Source: Eonycteris spelaea
Taxonomy: Eukaryota; Chordata; Mammalia; Chiroptera; Pteropodidae
Assembly (NCBI GenBank): GCA_003508835.1
Contig: PUFA01000143.1
Span: 1,612,001-1,676,000, forward strand
Direction of reading: 5' to 3'
DNA: 64,000 nt
Part shown: one piece after another, positions 36,154-47,929 of the stretch
Numbering within the stretch: the stretch's first letter is position 1
Layout: each line of letters begins with the position of its first letter
Notes under the pieces: model-generated
What the model saw: only the letters and a program-made list of their open reading frames with translations
Database searches by the model: none
What the model was told of the DNA's origin: nothing
Made by a program: the position numbers and the translations under genes

Positions 36154-36576
36154 TTAAAGAAGTTTCTTTAAGATTTCTTGTAAAACTGGCTTGTTAGTGA
36201 TGAATTCCTTTAGCTTTTTCTTGTCTATAAAGTTCTTTATCTCTTTTTCAATTTTAATTGATAGTCGTGCTAGGTAGAATAGACTTGTTTGTAGAGTCTT
36301 GCTTTTCATCACTTGGAATATTTCATGCCAATTCCTTCTGGCTTGCAAAGTTCCTCTTGATAAATCAGCTGACAATCTAATGAGAGTCCCCTTGTAAGTA
36401 ACTAGGCGCCTTTCCCTTGCTACTTTTAGGGTTCCTTCTTTGTCGTTAACCTTTGGCATTTTAATGATGATGTGCCTTACTATAGGCCTCTTTGGGTTAC
36501 TCTTGTTTGAGACTGTTTGCAATTCCTGGGCTTGTATGTCTATTTCCTTCACCAGATTAGGGAATTTTTCTGTCAT
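36154..36576 (-). pseudogene. L1 ORF1p remnant, RRM and C-terminal domain (140 codons)
   Basis: The longest L1-derived frame in the window. It retains NPKRPIVRHIIIKMPKVNDK, VARERRLVTYKGTLIRLSAD, LSRGTLQARRNWHEIFQVMK and FIDKKKLKEFITNKPVLQEI, covering the end of the RRM and nearly the whole C-terminal domain of ORF1p. Intact ORF1p is about 300-340 residues and binds L1 RNA. Here the coiled coil is frameshifted away. TLQARR is the best-known invariant part and is intact. Its survival is probably chance. Confidence 0.88.
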
Positions 36577-37738
36577 TATTTCTTCAAATAGTTTTAAATC
36601 ACTTGCTTTTCTCTTCTCCTTCTGCTACCCCTATGATGTAAATATTGATACACTTGATATTATCCCAGAAGTCTCTTAAACTTTCCTTGTTTTTCTGTTC
36701 TTTTTTTCTTGATGTTGTTCTGATTGTTTTCTGCTACCTTATCTTCCAATCGCTGGTTCAAACTTCTGCTTCACCTAATCTACTGTTGATTCCTTCTAGC
36801 ATATTCTCATTTTCATTATTATGTTCTTCATTTCTTACCGTTTTTTTTTTATTATAATGTTTATGTCCTTCTTAATGCTTATTATCTGTCTGTTGAAGTT
36901 CACACTGAGCTCATGTATTCTTCTCTTAAGTTCATTGAGCATCCTTATATCCAGTAGTTTGAACTCTGTATCTGGTAGGTTGCTTGCCTCTATTTTGTTT
37001 AGTTCTTTTTTCTGGCACTTTCTTCTGTTGTTTTATTTGTGACAAGTTTCTTTGTTTTCCCATTTTAGTTGCCTCTCTGTGTTTATTTCTGTGTATTATG
37101 TAGATTTGTTACCTCCCAGGCTTGGCAAGGTGAACTTATGTAGTAGCTTCTCTGTGTAGCCTAGTGGCACAATTATAATTGGCATACAATATTATATTTG
37201 TTTCAGGTGTACAACATAGTGATTATACATGTATATAACCTACAAAGTGACCACATCAATAAATCTTGTACCCATCTGACACCATATATAGTTTTTACAA
37301 TAGTGTTGACCGTATTCCTTATGCTATATGTTACAGCAACATGACTATTATATAACTACCAATTTCTACTTCTTAATCTCTTCTATTTTCACCCATCCCC
37401 CAACTACTTTCTCATCTGGCAACCCTCAAAATATTCTCTGTATTTATGAGTTTGTTTTTGTTATGTTTGCATATTTTGTTCCTTAGATTTCACATGTAGT
37501 GAAATCACATGGCCTTCTCTGCACAATACCCTCTAGGTATATCCTTGTAGCAGGTGGCAAGATTTAATTCTTTTATATGTATTTTTTTGTGTGGCTGAAT
37601 ACTATTCCAATGTGTATGCATACTACCTCTTATTTATCTATTCATCCATTGGTGGACACCCAGGTTGCCCCATATCTTGTCTATTGTAAATAATGCTGCA
37701 ATAAACATATGAATTTACATGTCCCTTCGAGTAGTGTT

Positions 37739-37957
37739 CTAGGTTTCTTCAGATAAATACCTGTCTCTCTTTATAGCTTTTATTTTAAAGTCTAGTTTTT
37801 TCTGGTATAAGTATTCCCACCCCAGACTTTTTTGTTTGTTTGTTTGTTTGTCTTTTTTTATAGCCTTTGTTTTAAAGTCTATGTTTTCTGATACAAGTAT
37901 TTCCACCTCAGCTTTTTTGTTTCCATTTTCATAAAATCTCTTTTTCCATCCCCTCAC
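37739..37957 (-). pseudogene. L1 endonuclease remnant with internal duplication
   Basis: A 72-codon frame containing the same endonuclease motif twice: AEVEILVSENIDFKTKAIKK and LGWEYLYQKKLDFKIKAIKR. It is separated by a lysine/glutamine/threonine spacer encoded by a (TTTG)n run, then runs across the deletion junction. The first segment corresponds to the AILVS-DF-IKRDK block of L1 endonuclease. Non-functional. Confidence 0.82.
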
Positions 37958-40463
37958 CTCTAGTCTGTGACTCTAAAGTGAGTCTCTTGAAGGCAGCATA
38001 TGTCAAGGTCTTGTTTTCTTATTCATTCAACCTCACTATCTTTTGATTGGGGCACCTAATCCATTCATATCAAAAAATATTATTGATAGATATAGTTATT
38101 GCCATTATATTATTCATAGTTTTCATTTTTTTCTTCTTCTTTTTAAATATTTTCTAACATATCCAGTAATACTGGCTTGGTAGTGATGAACTTCTTTAGC
38201 TTTTTCTTATCTGGGAAGTTCTTTATTGGTCCTTCAATTCTAAATGATAGCATTTCTGGGTAGAATAATCTTGTTTATAGGTTCTTGCTTTTCATCACTT
38301 GGAATATTTTGTGCCAGTTCCTTCTGGCCTGAAAAGTTTCTGTTGAGAGATCAGCTAAGAGTCTTATGAGACCTCCTTTGTAGGTAACTAACTGTTTCTC
38401 TTGCCTGTCTTATCTTTAAATTTTGGCTTTTTATTTATATGTATTGGTGTGGGCCTTTTTGAGTTTATCTTGTTTGGGATTCTCTGAGCTTTTTCGAAGT
38501 TGTATGTTTATTTGTTTTTATTTTTTAATTAATTAATTTAAAAAAAATTTTGCCAGGATAGGAAAGTTATTCATCAATATTTCTTGAAATAGGTTTTTAA
38601 TTCTTTGTGTTCTCTCTTCTCTTTCTGGTAATCTTATAATGCAAATGTTGGTATGCTTAATGTTATCCCACAAGCTCCTTACACTATCCTCATTTCTTGT
38701 TGCTGTTCTAATTGGGTACTTTCTGCTACTTTGTCTTCTAAATCACTGATTTGATCCTCTGCTTTATCTAATCTCTTGATTTCCTTCTAAGATATTCTTC
38801 ATTTCAGTTATTGTATTCTTGATTTCTTACTGGTTCTTTTTTTGTTTGTTTTCTGTCTCCACTGTTATGTTTTCCACCTCTCTGTTAAAGTTCTCATTGA
38901 ATTCACCTACTCTTTCTTTAAGTTCATTGAGCATTCTTATAACCAGTGTTTTGAACTCTGCATCTGGTAGATAGTTTGTGTCCATTTTGTTTAGTACTTT
39001 TTTTTTTCTGAAGCTTTGTTCTGTTCTTTCATTTGGGATGTGTTTCTTTGTCTCCCCATATTGGGTGTCTTTCTGTGTTTGTTTCTAGTATTAGGTAGGG
39101 CTCCTAAGTCTCCTGGTCTTAGTAGAGTGGCTTTATGTAGTAGGTGTCTCACGGGGCCCAGTGGTGCTGTCTTCCCTGGTCACCTGAGCCAGGTGCTCAA
39201 GGTATGTCCCTTGTGTGATTTGTGCTTGTCCTCCTATTGTAGTTGAGTCTTGGTTGCAGTCTACACGTCTATGGGAGGGATTGGCCCTTGGTCTAATTGG
39301 TCATGAGGATTCACTGGTGAGGGGTTGACCCCATGGAATAAGATTCACTTTAGCAGGGATATGCTGCCTGTCCAGTCTGTCCTTTAGGTGTGTCCTCATA
39401 TCCAAATCTGGCTGGTGCTCTGGCTCCTGTCAAAGCTGGCCACTGGGTATTCTGGCCAAAGGGAATAGTGGGAGGGACTCAGCTGCAGGCCAAGTTCAGC
39501 TGCAGTCTATGCACTTCCCAGGACCACCCAACAAGGGTCACTAAGAAATTTTCAGGTGGCTGCCATCCATGCTGGGCTTAGAGTTTCAATGAAATGCCAA
39601 CCCAGAAACCAAAATTGGCTGCCACTTGTACAGGGCTTGTGGCTGCACTGTAAGAGGTACGGGATATGCTGAGGCCAGATGCTGCTTCTATGGGGTTTGT
39701 AAACATTTGAAACATTTTTAAAACATCTTCAGCATGAGCCAAGACAGGCCATTTGTATGGGTGGGCCTGCATGTTGAAAGAAGCAAGGTCTCAGGGAATC
39801 ACCTGAGCAGGGAGACCAGTGTCAGCCAGGTTAATGGAGACTCAAATATGCTAGCCACCTGAGTTTGCATGCCAGGAGGGATGAGGGCTCAACAAAAGAA
39901 CAATAGATTCTGCCTGTGCTTATGTCTGGGAGAAAGCCACTCCTCCAGCCCTCGCCCTAAATCCATAGACCTCAGTTTTTCCCTGTGTGTCCCTGACATC
40001 TTTCAAGAAGTTTCTCCAGTGCTGGAGCACAGAGTGAGTGAGTCTGTCAGTGATTTCTGTGCATAAGTCCTTTAAGAGAAATGTCTGCAACTCCCACAGC
40101 CTTCAGTCTCACTCAGCCACGACCCACACTGGTTTTCACAGCTAGAAGTTATGGGGACTTTTCTTCCTTCCACTCAAACCCTCAGCTAGGAAGCCTAGTG
40201 TGAAAGTGGGACCCCACTCCAGGGGGATCCCTGTAGCTGAGATATCCCTCCCAATTTTTAACTATCACATGTGGTTGTGGGACCGGCCCATTTTGCATCA
40301 CTTCTCCTCCTACCAGTCTTGAGATGGCATCTTTTGTGTGGCCCCAGTTATAGGACTTCTGTTCAGCCAGATTTCAGGTGACTCCTTGTGATGATTGTTC
40401 TGTAGTTTAGTTATGATATTGATGTGGTTGAAAGTTCAGGTGAGCATAGCAACTACCTGCTAT

Positions 40464-40474
40464 GCCATCTTGAC
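40464..40474 (-). promoter_or_regulatory. YY1-like site at the 5' end of HAL1-like copy 3
   Basis: gccatcttgac, reverse complement gtcaagatggc, about 10 bp inside the 5' end of the element. It is a perfect match to the core CAAGATGGC seen at the 5' ends of human L1. Confidence 0.55.
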
Positions 40475-40483
40475 CAGAAATCC

Positions 40484-41515
40484 ACTCAACAACTTCTTAC
40501 CAGGACTAATTTTTCATATCTCATTCCACTATAGAAAACATAAAGATAAATAAGATTTTGTGCCTTCAGATATGTTTCTTCTTGGCTTAAAGAGAGAAAC
40601 ACTGCAGTTATGTACATATTATATCTATTTATCTGTTTTACAGTCTTTTACTCATCTTCAGGTCCTACTAGCTCCTACCCTAAAGCTTTAACTATATTAA
40701 CTTTAGTACCTTAACCTATTATAAGTACCCATAAGTGTCTGTCAAATGAATGAAAAAGCAAAGATCAAAATGTGCATACAAATGTGCCAGTCACTCTAGA
40801 TGAACAAGAAAGATATGATCCTGACACACCTTACAGTTTGAAGGGATTATGTCTAAACAAACAAGCACTTATTTGTCTGTATCTCCCAATGTAAAGAGAA
40901 AAGTACACTGAGATGAGACTTGGGGTCAGGAGACCCTAAGTTGAAAATGTTAACACAATTAGATAAACCAGCTGGAGAGAAAGGGACTCACAGTTTTAAG
41001 CTAAAAGAACATGATGCTTTTTAGGTGTGGAAAGCAAAAGATCCTCATGGAGGAGGAAATAAATGAATGAAAGAATAAAGCATGCATGCATGGTGAAGCA
41101 TTTTTTAACTGAATGCTTGTCTGATGCTATTCATCATTTAAAGCTTTAAAAAGAGTCCTATCTCCTCTGCAAAACTATTTTGTCTGATCCACCACTCACT
41201 GAAACCCTTACACCAGAAAATTTCCTCCATCTCTTATTTTAATTCTCTCATATTATTTTTCGTTTTGATACAGAACCATTTCATTTTTGAAAATATTAAC
41301 TTCTTGGAGACAGGTATTATATCTCATTAATTGATAATAAAATATATAGAAAAAATATGTAAATATTCTTTTGGTCTATCCATGTTTTCTGCAATTCTAG
41401 GGACATAAATCTAAACACTATAAAAATGTACAGTCAGTAATATACTGGAGTAGAAACTAGCATTTTCTGTATGTCTGGTGTGAACCATGCATCTCTTGTT
41501 GCAAAACTGAGACAA
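40484..41515. other. Intergenic sequence with L2-like pieces
   Basis: 40620-40755 (ttactcatcttcagg, aatgaatgaaa) and 41150-41345 (tatctcctctgcaaaac, ctggagacaggtattat-like text) resemble L2 3' sequences on the plus strand, but only weakly. No gene. Confidence 0.4.
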
Positions 41516-41519
41516 AATT

Positions 41520-42420
41520 AATGTAAGCAGGCAACCTATAACAATAGAGCATGGTAAGTGCTATAGCAGGTGTGGGAACTCAGCCCCATAGGAGCCCAGA
41601 AAACAAAGAGATCCTAGGGAGAGAACCCAAGGTATAGATGTAAAAGCTTCACATGAGAAACAACAGCTGAGCTGACTTTTTAAAAAGATATAAATTTTTC
41701 AGGTGAAGGTTTAAGAGTAGGGTGGAGATAGAGAGAGTGGTGGTTATTCTTGGCAGTGTAAATGGCATGTGCAAAAGGTCATGATGTATAAAGTGTTGAA
41801 AGTGGTAGGAGCATGGTGGTGGGGAACTGCTGAGAATAAGACTTGACAGGCTTGTTGAGAATTATTGTGAAGGTCCTTATGCCCTTTTTGTTGTTCATAC
41901 TGTGACAAAAGTGCTCACACTGAATTGCAAGAAGGTAAGTGACCATCACATCAGTTTTATAGAAACTGTAGTATAGGAAACAGAATGTAGTGAGAAAAAA
42001 AATGCTGGCAGAAAAAGGTATGGAGCTATTTTAATAGTTGAAGTAAAACATGAGTGTCTAGGCTAGGGGTCCAGAAACTTTTTTGGAAAGAGCCAGAGAG
42101 TAAATACTTTAGGCTTTTAGGCCACATGCCTGTGTCTCAACTTGATTCTGCCACTGTAGTGCAAGACCAGCCATACACAATACCTAGACAAATGGATATG
42201 GCTGTGTTCTAATAAAACTTTATTTAGAAAATCAGGTATTGGACCAAACTTTTCTAGGTTATAATTTGTCAAACTCTGGTCTAGATTAAGGCAATAGCAA
42301 AGAAGAGGTAGGGAAGAGGTTGGTTGTGGGGATTTATTCCTGAGATGGAATCCACCTGGTTAGTGAGAGTAAAAGTAGAAAGACAGGGTCTAGGATGAGT
42401 GTGGTAATGCTATGTTTGAA
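41520..42420 (+). repeat. Ancient interspersed repeat split by a hAT element
   Basis: The order gagcatggtaagtgctatag, ggtttaagagtagggtggag, catgtgcaaaaggtcatgat, ggtagga, tggagctattttaatagttg, [hAT insertion], attaaggcaatagcaa, agggaagaggttggttg, ggaatccacctg and aaagacagggtctaggatga resembles a common long ancient mammalian repeat. I know the order but cannot name the family with certainty. Its continuity is restored when the hAT element and one copy of its 8-bp duplication are removed. Confidence 0.5.
42064..42278 (+). mobile_element. hAT-Charlie type element with 8-bp target-site duplication
   Basis: A 215-bp element from taggggtccagaaact to tgtcaaactctg. Interior motifs include ggaaagagccagagagtaaa, tttaggcttttaggcc, aatggatatggctgtgtt and aataaaactttatttag. 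The 8-bp flanks gtctaggc (42056-42063) and gtctagat (42279-42286) share the TCTAG core typical of Charlie-type insertion sites. No transposase is encoded. Confidence 0.8.
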
Positions 42421-43009
42421 ATACTAGGAAATGGTAATATCAGTTATGCATTTAATAAATAAGAGTTGACCTGGCTTGTTTTGTATTGTTTTCTGTATAT
42501 ATCTTATGCTTCCATTATAATGATCTCACTTTCCTTTTGAATTTCTTGCATTTGAATTCCCCTATTGTCCTTGTTGGGTAAAGCTTGTATGCTAGGATTC
42601 TTTAAAGATGAGTGGTCATTGAATATCCTTGGTCGGTGTTCATTCTCTGGTCAACTGACCTGTAGTCAAGATTTTAGGATCACTTGGAATAGAAGATGAC
42701 AATCCATGTGAAAGAAATAGTTTAGCATAAATTCCTTCATGAGTAGATGGTGCAGTTTCTCTCAGAAAATGTATATAGGCATGGTAGACATCTAGAAACA
42801 CCATTCTAGTAAAGCAAGTATTTATTGAATATTTTACCAGGATCTCATACTGAAAAAAAAAAATGTAATTAAATGGAAATCTTATTTTAAAAAGTTTTGC
42901 CTTAATTATCTGAATAGTCTTGGCAAACACATATTTGAACATTAATAACCCAGAAAGTTTTCTGGGCATTCTGTTTCACTTTCAAGAATCTTCACAATTT
43001 TTCTACAAG
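42421..43009. other. Intergenic sequence
   Basis: No gene or repeat recognised. Contains an A9-10 run near 42855 and short open frames on both strands without domain features. Confidence 0.4.
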
Positions 43010-43445
43010 ACATTTTTAATAGACTTTACTTTTTATAGAAGTTTTAGGTTCATAACAGTTTTAAGCAGGAGGTACAGATGTTTTTCATACACCCCCTGTC
43101 CCGACACATGCACAGCCTCCACCATTATCAATATCCCCCACCAGAGTGATACTTTTGTTATAATTGATGGACCTACATTGACACAACTTTATCACTCAGA
43201 GTCCATAATTTACATTAGGGTTCACTCTCTGTGTAGTTCATTCTATGGGTTTGTATAAATTTATAATGTCGTAAATCCACCATAGAAGAATCATGAAGAA
43301 TGCCTCTACTGTGCTGAAAATCCGTGCTTTACTTGTTTATCTGTCCCTAACCCCAGCCTCTTACAACTTCTGATCCTTTGATTGTCTCTACAGTTTTGAT
43401 CTTCCCAGACTGTCATATAGTTAGAATCATACTGCAAGGTGTGTT
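43010..43445 (-). mobile_element. Old L1M-type 3' fragment, minus strand
   Basis: On the plus strand the sequence is the reverse complement of an older L1 3'UTR: gttttaggttcataacag, ataccccctg-like text at 43090, atgcacagcctccaccatta, cccccaccagagtgatac, gacctacattgacacaac, ttacattagggttcactctc, ctatgggtttgtataaa and gtcatatagttagaatcata. It is a different, older lineage than the other L1s here. No open frame of interest. Confidence 0.75.
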
Positions 43446-44449
43446 TTTTTGTTATGATCTCTCTCATACCTGTGTATGTGTTTCTGTGTGTGTAGCAATA
43501 GTCTAATGGTACAATGTAACATCAGCTTCCTGACTTCAGCCCTGAGGACGTAGAGAAACAGAAAAATAATAGGATTGCTAGTGCTCTGTGATTCTAACAA
43601 AACTGGGATCCAAGTTAAAAAATAAACATACTAAAAAACAAGCATGCAAAAAATAACTCATCCCCTAAATAACTGCCTAATCAACATGCCCTAGGCTCCA
43701 CATTATGTTGAGAAATGTCAGAATCCCTTCCAAGAACTGGTATCCCTGTAATCAGGAATTTGAACCTAGATGTGGTACAGTTTTCTGTATTTTTATCCCA
43801 TTTAGCAATTAAGATAATCTGAATGTAAGAGTAGATAGGGATGAATCTACCTGAGTCCCTCAAGTGATTTAGCTTGTCAAGCAAATTTACAAAGAGGACT
43901 AAGCCAAAACTTTTATAAAAAAAACTCCTGCAGCTCCTCCAGGGACAAAAACATTCTCCTGGGGAAATTGTTTAATTATTTCATCTATTTCTAAAAGTAA
44001 AAAAGAATCAAGTAATTCCCTGGTCTTCTGCAAATCACCTAGACAACCTAAAAAGAATGAGAACTGACTGTTTATTTGTTCAGGATATCAAGTTCTAATT
44101 TCTGTATTTCCAGTGTAGATTTTTTTATTGAACAGAAGAACTAAAATCACAAAAATAAAAAAAAATAATGTTCAGAATATATCTAATCAAATAAAAACAC
44201 CCATCATAAATCCTCTTAGAAAATAGATGTATGTAAGTAAATATTAATGAAATATGGATTAATAAATTTCAGACAAATAGATACATTTTAAGTTTGGTTA
44301 GTTTAAATCATCTGTTGTATTTTATGACAATTTTGGAAACCAAATTTTACTTTTACTTATCTACATGCCCTGATAGCTTAAGCATTATGTAATTGACATT
44401 TTATTTTGCCAGGAAGTCATTCACTATGACTAACTGTGAGGAGTTTCTC
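43446..44449. other. Intergenic sequence
   Basis: No gene or repeat recognised. AT-rich with A-runs. Confidence 0.4.
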
Positions 44450-45958
44450 AAGTGACTATTTTATTTTCTAGTGGTAGGAAGGGAAGATTGTTGTAGTTAA
44501 TTTTATATTTCAATTACAGTTGACATTCAATATTATTTTATATTAGTTTCAGGTGTACAAGTATACAGAATAGTGGTTAGACATTTATATAACTTTTGAA
44601 GTGATCTTTTGATTAGTCTAGTAACCAACTCTGCATAACATATAATTATTAAAACATTATTGACTATATCCCATATGCTATACTTTAATCTCCAAAACTA
44701 TTTTGTAACTACTGATTTATGTTTCTTAATCCCTTCACCTTTTCACCCAGCTCCCAGGCTACCTGATATCAAACTATACTACAAGACTATAGTAATCTAA
44801 TAGTACCACCTAACAACATGTTACTGACATAAAAATGACACATAGATCAATGGAGCAGAATATAGAACCCAGAAGTAAACTCACCTCCTCTTTTAATGAC
44901 AAAGGAAGCAAGAATATTTGATGGGGGTAAAGACTCTATTCAATAAGTGGTGTTGGAAAAACTGGACAAGTACATGTAAAAACATGAAACTAGACCACTT
45001 TCTTATACCACACACGAAGATAATCTCAAAATGAATTAAAGACTTAAATGTAATACCCAGAACCATAAAACTCCTAGAAGAAAATACAGACAATAAACTC
45101 TTTGATGTTGTTCTTAGTAATATTTTTTTCTGATATTTCTTTTTGGGCAAGGGAAACAAAATTAAAAAATAACAAGTGGGCCTAAATCAAACTAAAAAGT
45201 TTTTGCACAGCAAAAGAAACCATCAGCAAAATGAAAAGAAAATCTACTGAATGGGAGAAAATATTTGTCAATGATGCATCTGATAAGGGGTTGATATCCA
45301 AAATCTATAAAGAACTCATACAACTCAACACCACAAACAAAGAATCCAACTAAAAAATGGGCAGAGGACATGACTAGACATTTCTCCAAAGAGGACATAC
45401 AGATAATTAATAGACATATGAAAATATGCTCAATGTCACTAATTATGAGAGAAATGCAAATTAAAATCACAATGAGCTATTACTTCATACATGTCAGAAA
45501 GGCTATTATCAGTAAATTAAAAAATAAGTGCTGGAGCGGATGTGGATAAAACAGAATCCTTGTGCACTGTTGGTGGGATTGCAAGTTGGTGCAGCTACTA
45601 TGGAAAACAGTATGGAGGTTTCTCAAAATATTAAAAATAGAACTACCTTATGACCCAGCAATCCCACTTCTAGAGTGTTATTTGCAATAGCTAATATATG
45701 GAAGCAACCTAACTGCCTATTAATAGACAATTTGATAAAGAAGTGGTGTATATATAATGATATACTAGTCAGCCATAAAAAAAATAAATAAAAGAATGGA
45801 ATCATCATTTGTGACAACATGGTTGGATGTAGAAGGTATTACGCTAAGTGAAATAAGTCAGACAGAGAAAACCAAATACCGTATGGTTTCACTTATATGT
45901 AGAATCTAAGGAACAAAATAAACAGCAAACAAAAGCAGAAACAGACTTAAGTGACTAT
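44450..45958 (-). mobile_element. L1 with 5' inversion (twin priming) and target-site duplication
   Basis: 44505-44765 is a type-B L1 3'UTR on the minus strand. It is joined at about 44765 to 44766-45948, which is the ORF2 C-terminal region on the plus strand (GGTGTTGGAAAAACTGGACA-type text at 44950, FFVLFILDD-free but clear cagcaatcccacttctag at 45657, and gctaagtgaaataagtcag at 45843). The inverted part ends at acagactt, about 40-50 bp before the place where the 3' part begins, so the two parts meet with a small deletion. This is the twin-priming signature. Direct repeats aagtgactat lie at 44450-44459 and 45949-45958. Confidence 0.85.
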
Positions 45959-47139
45959 GTTTTAATAAATGACTTCTTAAAAAGTTTTAACTAGATTATA
46001 ACTAGTTCTAAATACAACCCAGATATAACTACGCAGAATACTAAGATACATTTGTATAGGCTTTTCCTCTAAATAAACTAATGGTAAGCTTTGTGTCGCC
46101 CTAATTTAAGAGAATCTATTTTCTAAAATACAGTATTGCCTATTTCAAAGTGTAGGTTCTCATGCAAGTATTTCATAGCATGTCATATAGTTTTACTTAT
46201 TGTCACACATTCTTATTTTTTGTTTTTAAAAAACCTTTACCTTTTCATATTCAATCCTAACTTCTTAAAGTCATGTTACATCTTATATCTTAAGTTTTTC
46301 ATGATTATCTAAATATGTAGGTTTAAGCATCCTCTTAACTATTTATTCGTTAACTATTTTTATGATCATTATAATAAAATTAATTGAACTGTGTAATATT
46401 TTTAAGTAAATTTTAATGAGCCTCTTTAGATATTTGGCATTAGGCCTCCAAAATTTATTCTGCATTACTCAAGTTGTTTAGATGGCAACTTGATCAATAT
46501 GGTAATTTCCTGAAACTTTTCTACCTATTATAACTGATTATTTTTAACTAACTTAAATCTAATTGCTAATCTGTTGTAATCCTTAGTGATGCATGGCACA
46601 AGCATGTCTTTTCCTAGTAAGCAAGTATTGAAAGAAGAATTTCTGGGCTCTGGTCTCCTCTTTAGACCCAGAAAAACACTAATTATTTGTCCCCTTGAAT
46701 GCAGAAGTGGAAATTAAAAGCTTTGCAGTGTTCTGCTTCATAAATCTAGAATTTTGTCTTCCAGTAGAGATCTTGAAAATGAAGGGGTTGCATAATCTTT
46801 TCTAGCAATGCCTATTCATTGTTTTGGTGACCAGTGATCCTAGATTTTTCCATATACACCCTATTTCAAATATCCTTTCCTGTTGTCTAACCAAACATCT
46901 TTAATTTTAGTTCAGAAAATATAATCACTGTCATCTAACTTATCAGAGTATGCTCCTAAATTCCCCACAATTTCTGCATCCCCAAACTTCATGCAAGACA
47001 GAAGCATATAATACTTGGTAATTTATAGAAAGCCACTAAGTTGCAAGAATGAGAAAAATCCAAATGTAACTTTAAGTAAGTTATCTCTTATTCATCATAG
47101 AACTGCTTGGGAACTAATAAACATAGGTGCTACATCATA
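45959..47139. other. Intergenic sequence
   Basis: AT-rich, no gene or repeat recognised. Confidence 0.4.
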
Positions 47140-47300
47140 ATCTTAATTTACATTGATGGAGTAATTATAGTTTATAAAATAGTATCACCTAACCTGAGCT
47201 TCATGTCTCTTTGAGGCAGATGTTATGACCCTCATTTAGAAAATAGTATATTACTTAGCTAAAGCAATTAAGTTCAAGACTTGAAAGCTGCTTTTCTCCT
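47140..47300 (+). repeat. MIR SINE fragment
   Basis: agtatcacctaacctgagc, gaggcagatgttatgaccc, tcatttagaaaatagtatat, acttagctaaagcaattaag and gacttgaaagctgc follow the MIR 3' half. Diverged. Confidence 0.5.
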
Positions 47301-47925
47301 CATTGCTTTCTCACTACTCCACTGTTCTTTCTGGATTACAACTGTTGGGGTATTGTGACAACAGTTATGATCATGCAGCAATCATCTCCTGGGGCAAGAA
47401 AATTGCATAAATAGCCTGGCCCAGTGTACGCACATTTTAAAAAAGAAAACAGCAATTTGAATCAAAATCTCTGACAAAGAGTGAGATCTTTGTTTGGTTT
47501 ATTTAAAAGGGGTTGTTGGAATTTCACACAGTTCTTCACATAGAAAGCTTCTTAGATTTTTATCCTTGGACAATAATTCCTCCTAGAATTTCAAACTCAA
47601 AGCTTCTGCTAACCTTCTTCCATTTCTGATCATCTCCTCCACACCTATATTCTTCATGTTCTCCTTCTTATGTCTTTCTCTTTGCCCCTATCTTTCCTTA
47701 CCATATTTAAAGGGTTCTCACCCGCCAACGTGCCCTAGTAAACCACTATAGGACACTTGAGCATCTGACTGCTCCTCTGACCACCATGCTCACTTTGCTT
47801 ATTCTGGGAGGAAGATTGCAGACTCCTGTTGAGAATCCCACCTTGATATAAGTAGTACTTTGTAGGAGGAAACAAAAAAAAAGGAGATTTAACACTTGAG
47901 AAGTACTTATTTTATGCCATGCCCT
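47301..47925. other. Intergenic sequence
   Basis: No gene or repeat recognised. Slightly less AT-rich than the surroundings around 47330-47440 and 47700-47850. Confidence 0.35.
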
Positions 47926-47929
47926 GATG

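Larger units (their letters stand above)
34185..37153 (-). mobile_element. L1 lacking reverse transcriptase, minus strand, abutting copy 3
   Basis: From left to right on the plus strand this holds 3'UTR, ORF2 C-terminus (34592-35225), then a jump near 35235 to the end of the endonuclease domain (an SDHNG-type motif near 35440), the rest of the endonuclease (to about 36010), ORF1 (about 36150-37060) and the beginning of the 5'UTR. The element stops at agcctagtggcac (37141-37153), where the 3' end of the next L1 starts. Most of ORF2, including the reverse transcriptase, is missing. The internal deletion is at a different place from that in the HAL1-like copies. It contains a three-unit 24-bp tandem repeat (35323-35394). 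Confidence 0.8.
37163..40483 (-). mobile_element. Internally deleted L1 (HAL1-like), copy 3, apparently full length
   Basis: The minus-strand 5' end is ggatttctggtcaagatggc (40483 downward) and the 3' end is near 37163. The 5'UTR is about 40483-39060, ORF1 about 39040-38170 (heavily mutated, with an AT-rich expansion at 38517-38545). The start of the ORF2 endonuclease (about 38060-37771) is partly duplicated in tandem. The ORF2 C-terminus and type-B 3'UTR follow directly. The junction (about 37768-37755) is at the same place as in the other two copies but lacks about 20 bp of the shared joint. Length is 3.32 kb. No reverse transcriptase region. Confidence 0.8.

Noticed and set aside
36154..36576. 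Possible domesticated L1 ORF1-derived gene
   Set aside because: The frame covers only the RRM end and C-terminal domain, its coiled coil is frameshifted, and the surrounding element is equally decayed. One surviving 140-codon frame is compatible with chance.
42640..43258. Opposed open frames of 109 and 112 codons
   Set aside because: The right-hand one is antisense to an old L1M fragment and the left-hand one has no domain features; both are expected by chance.
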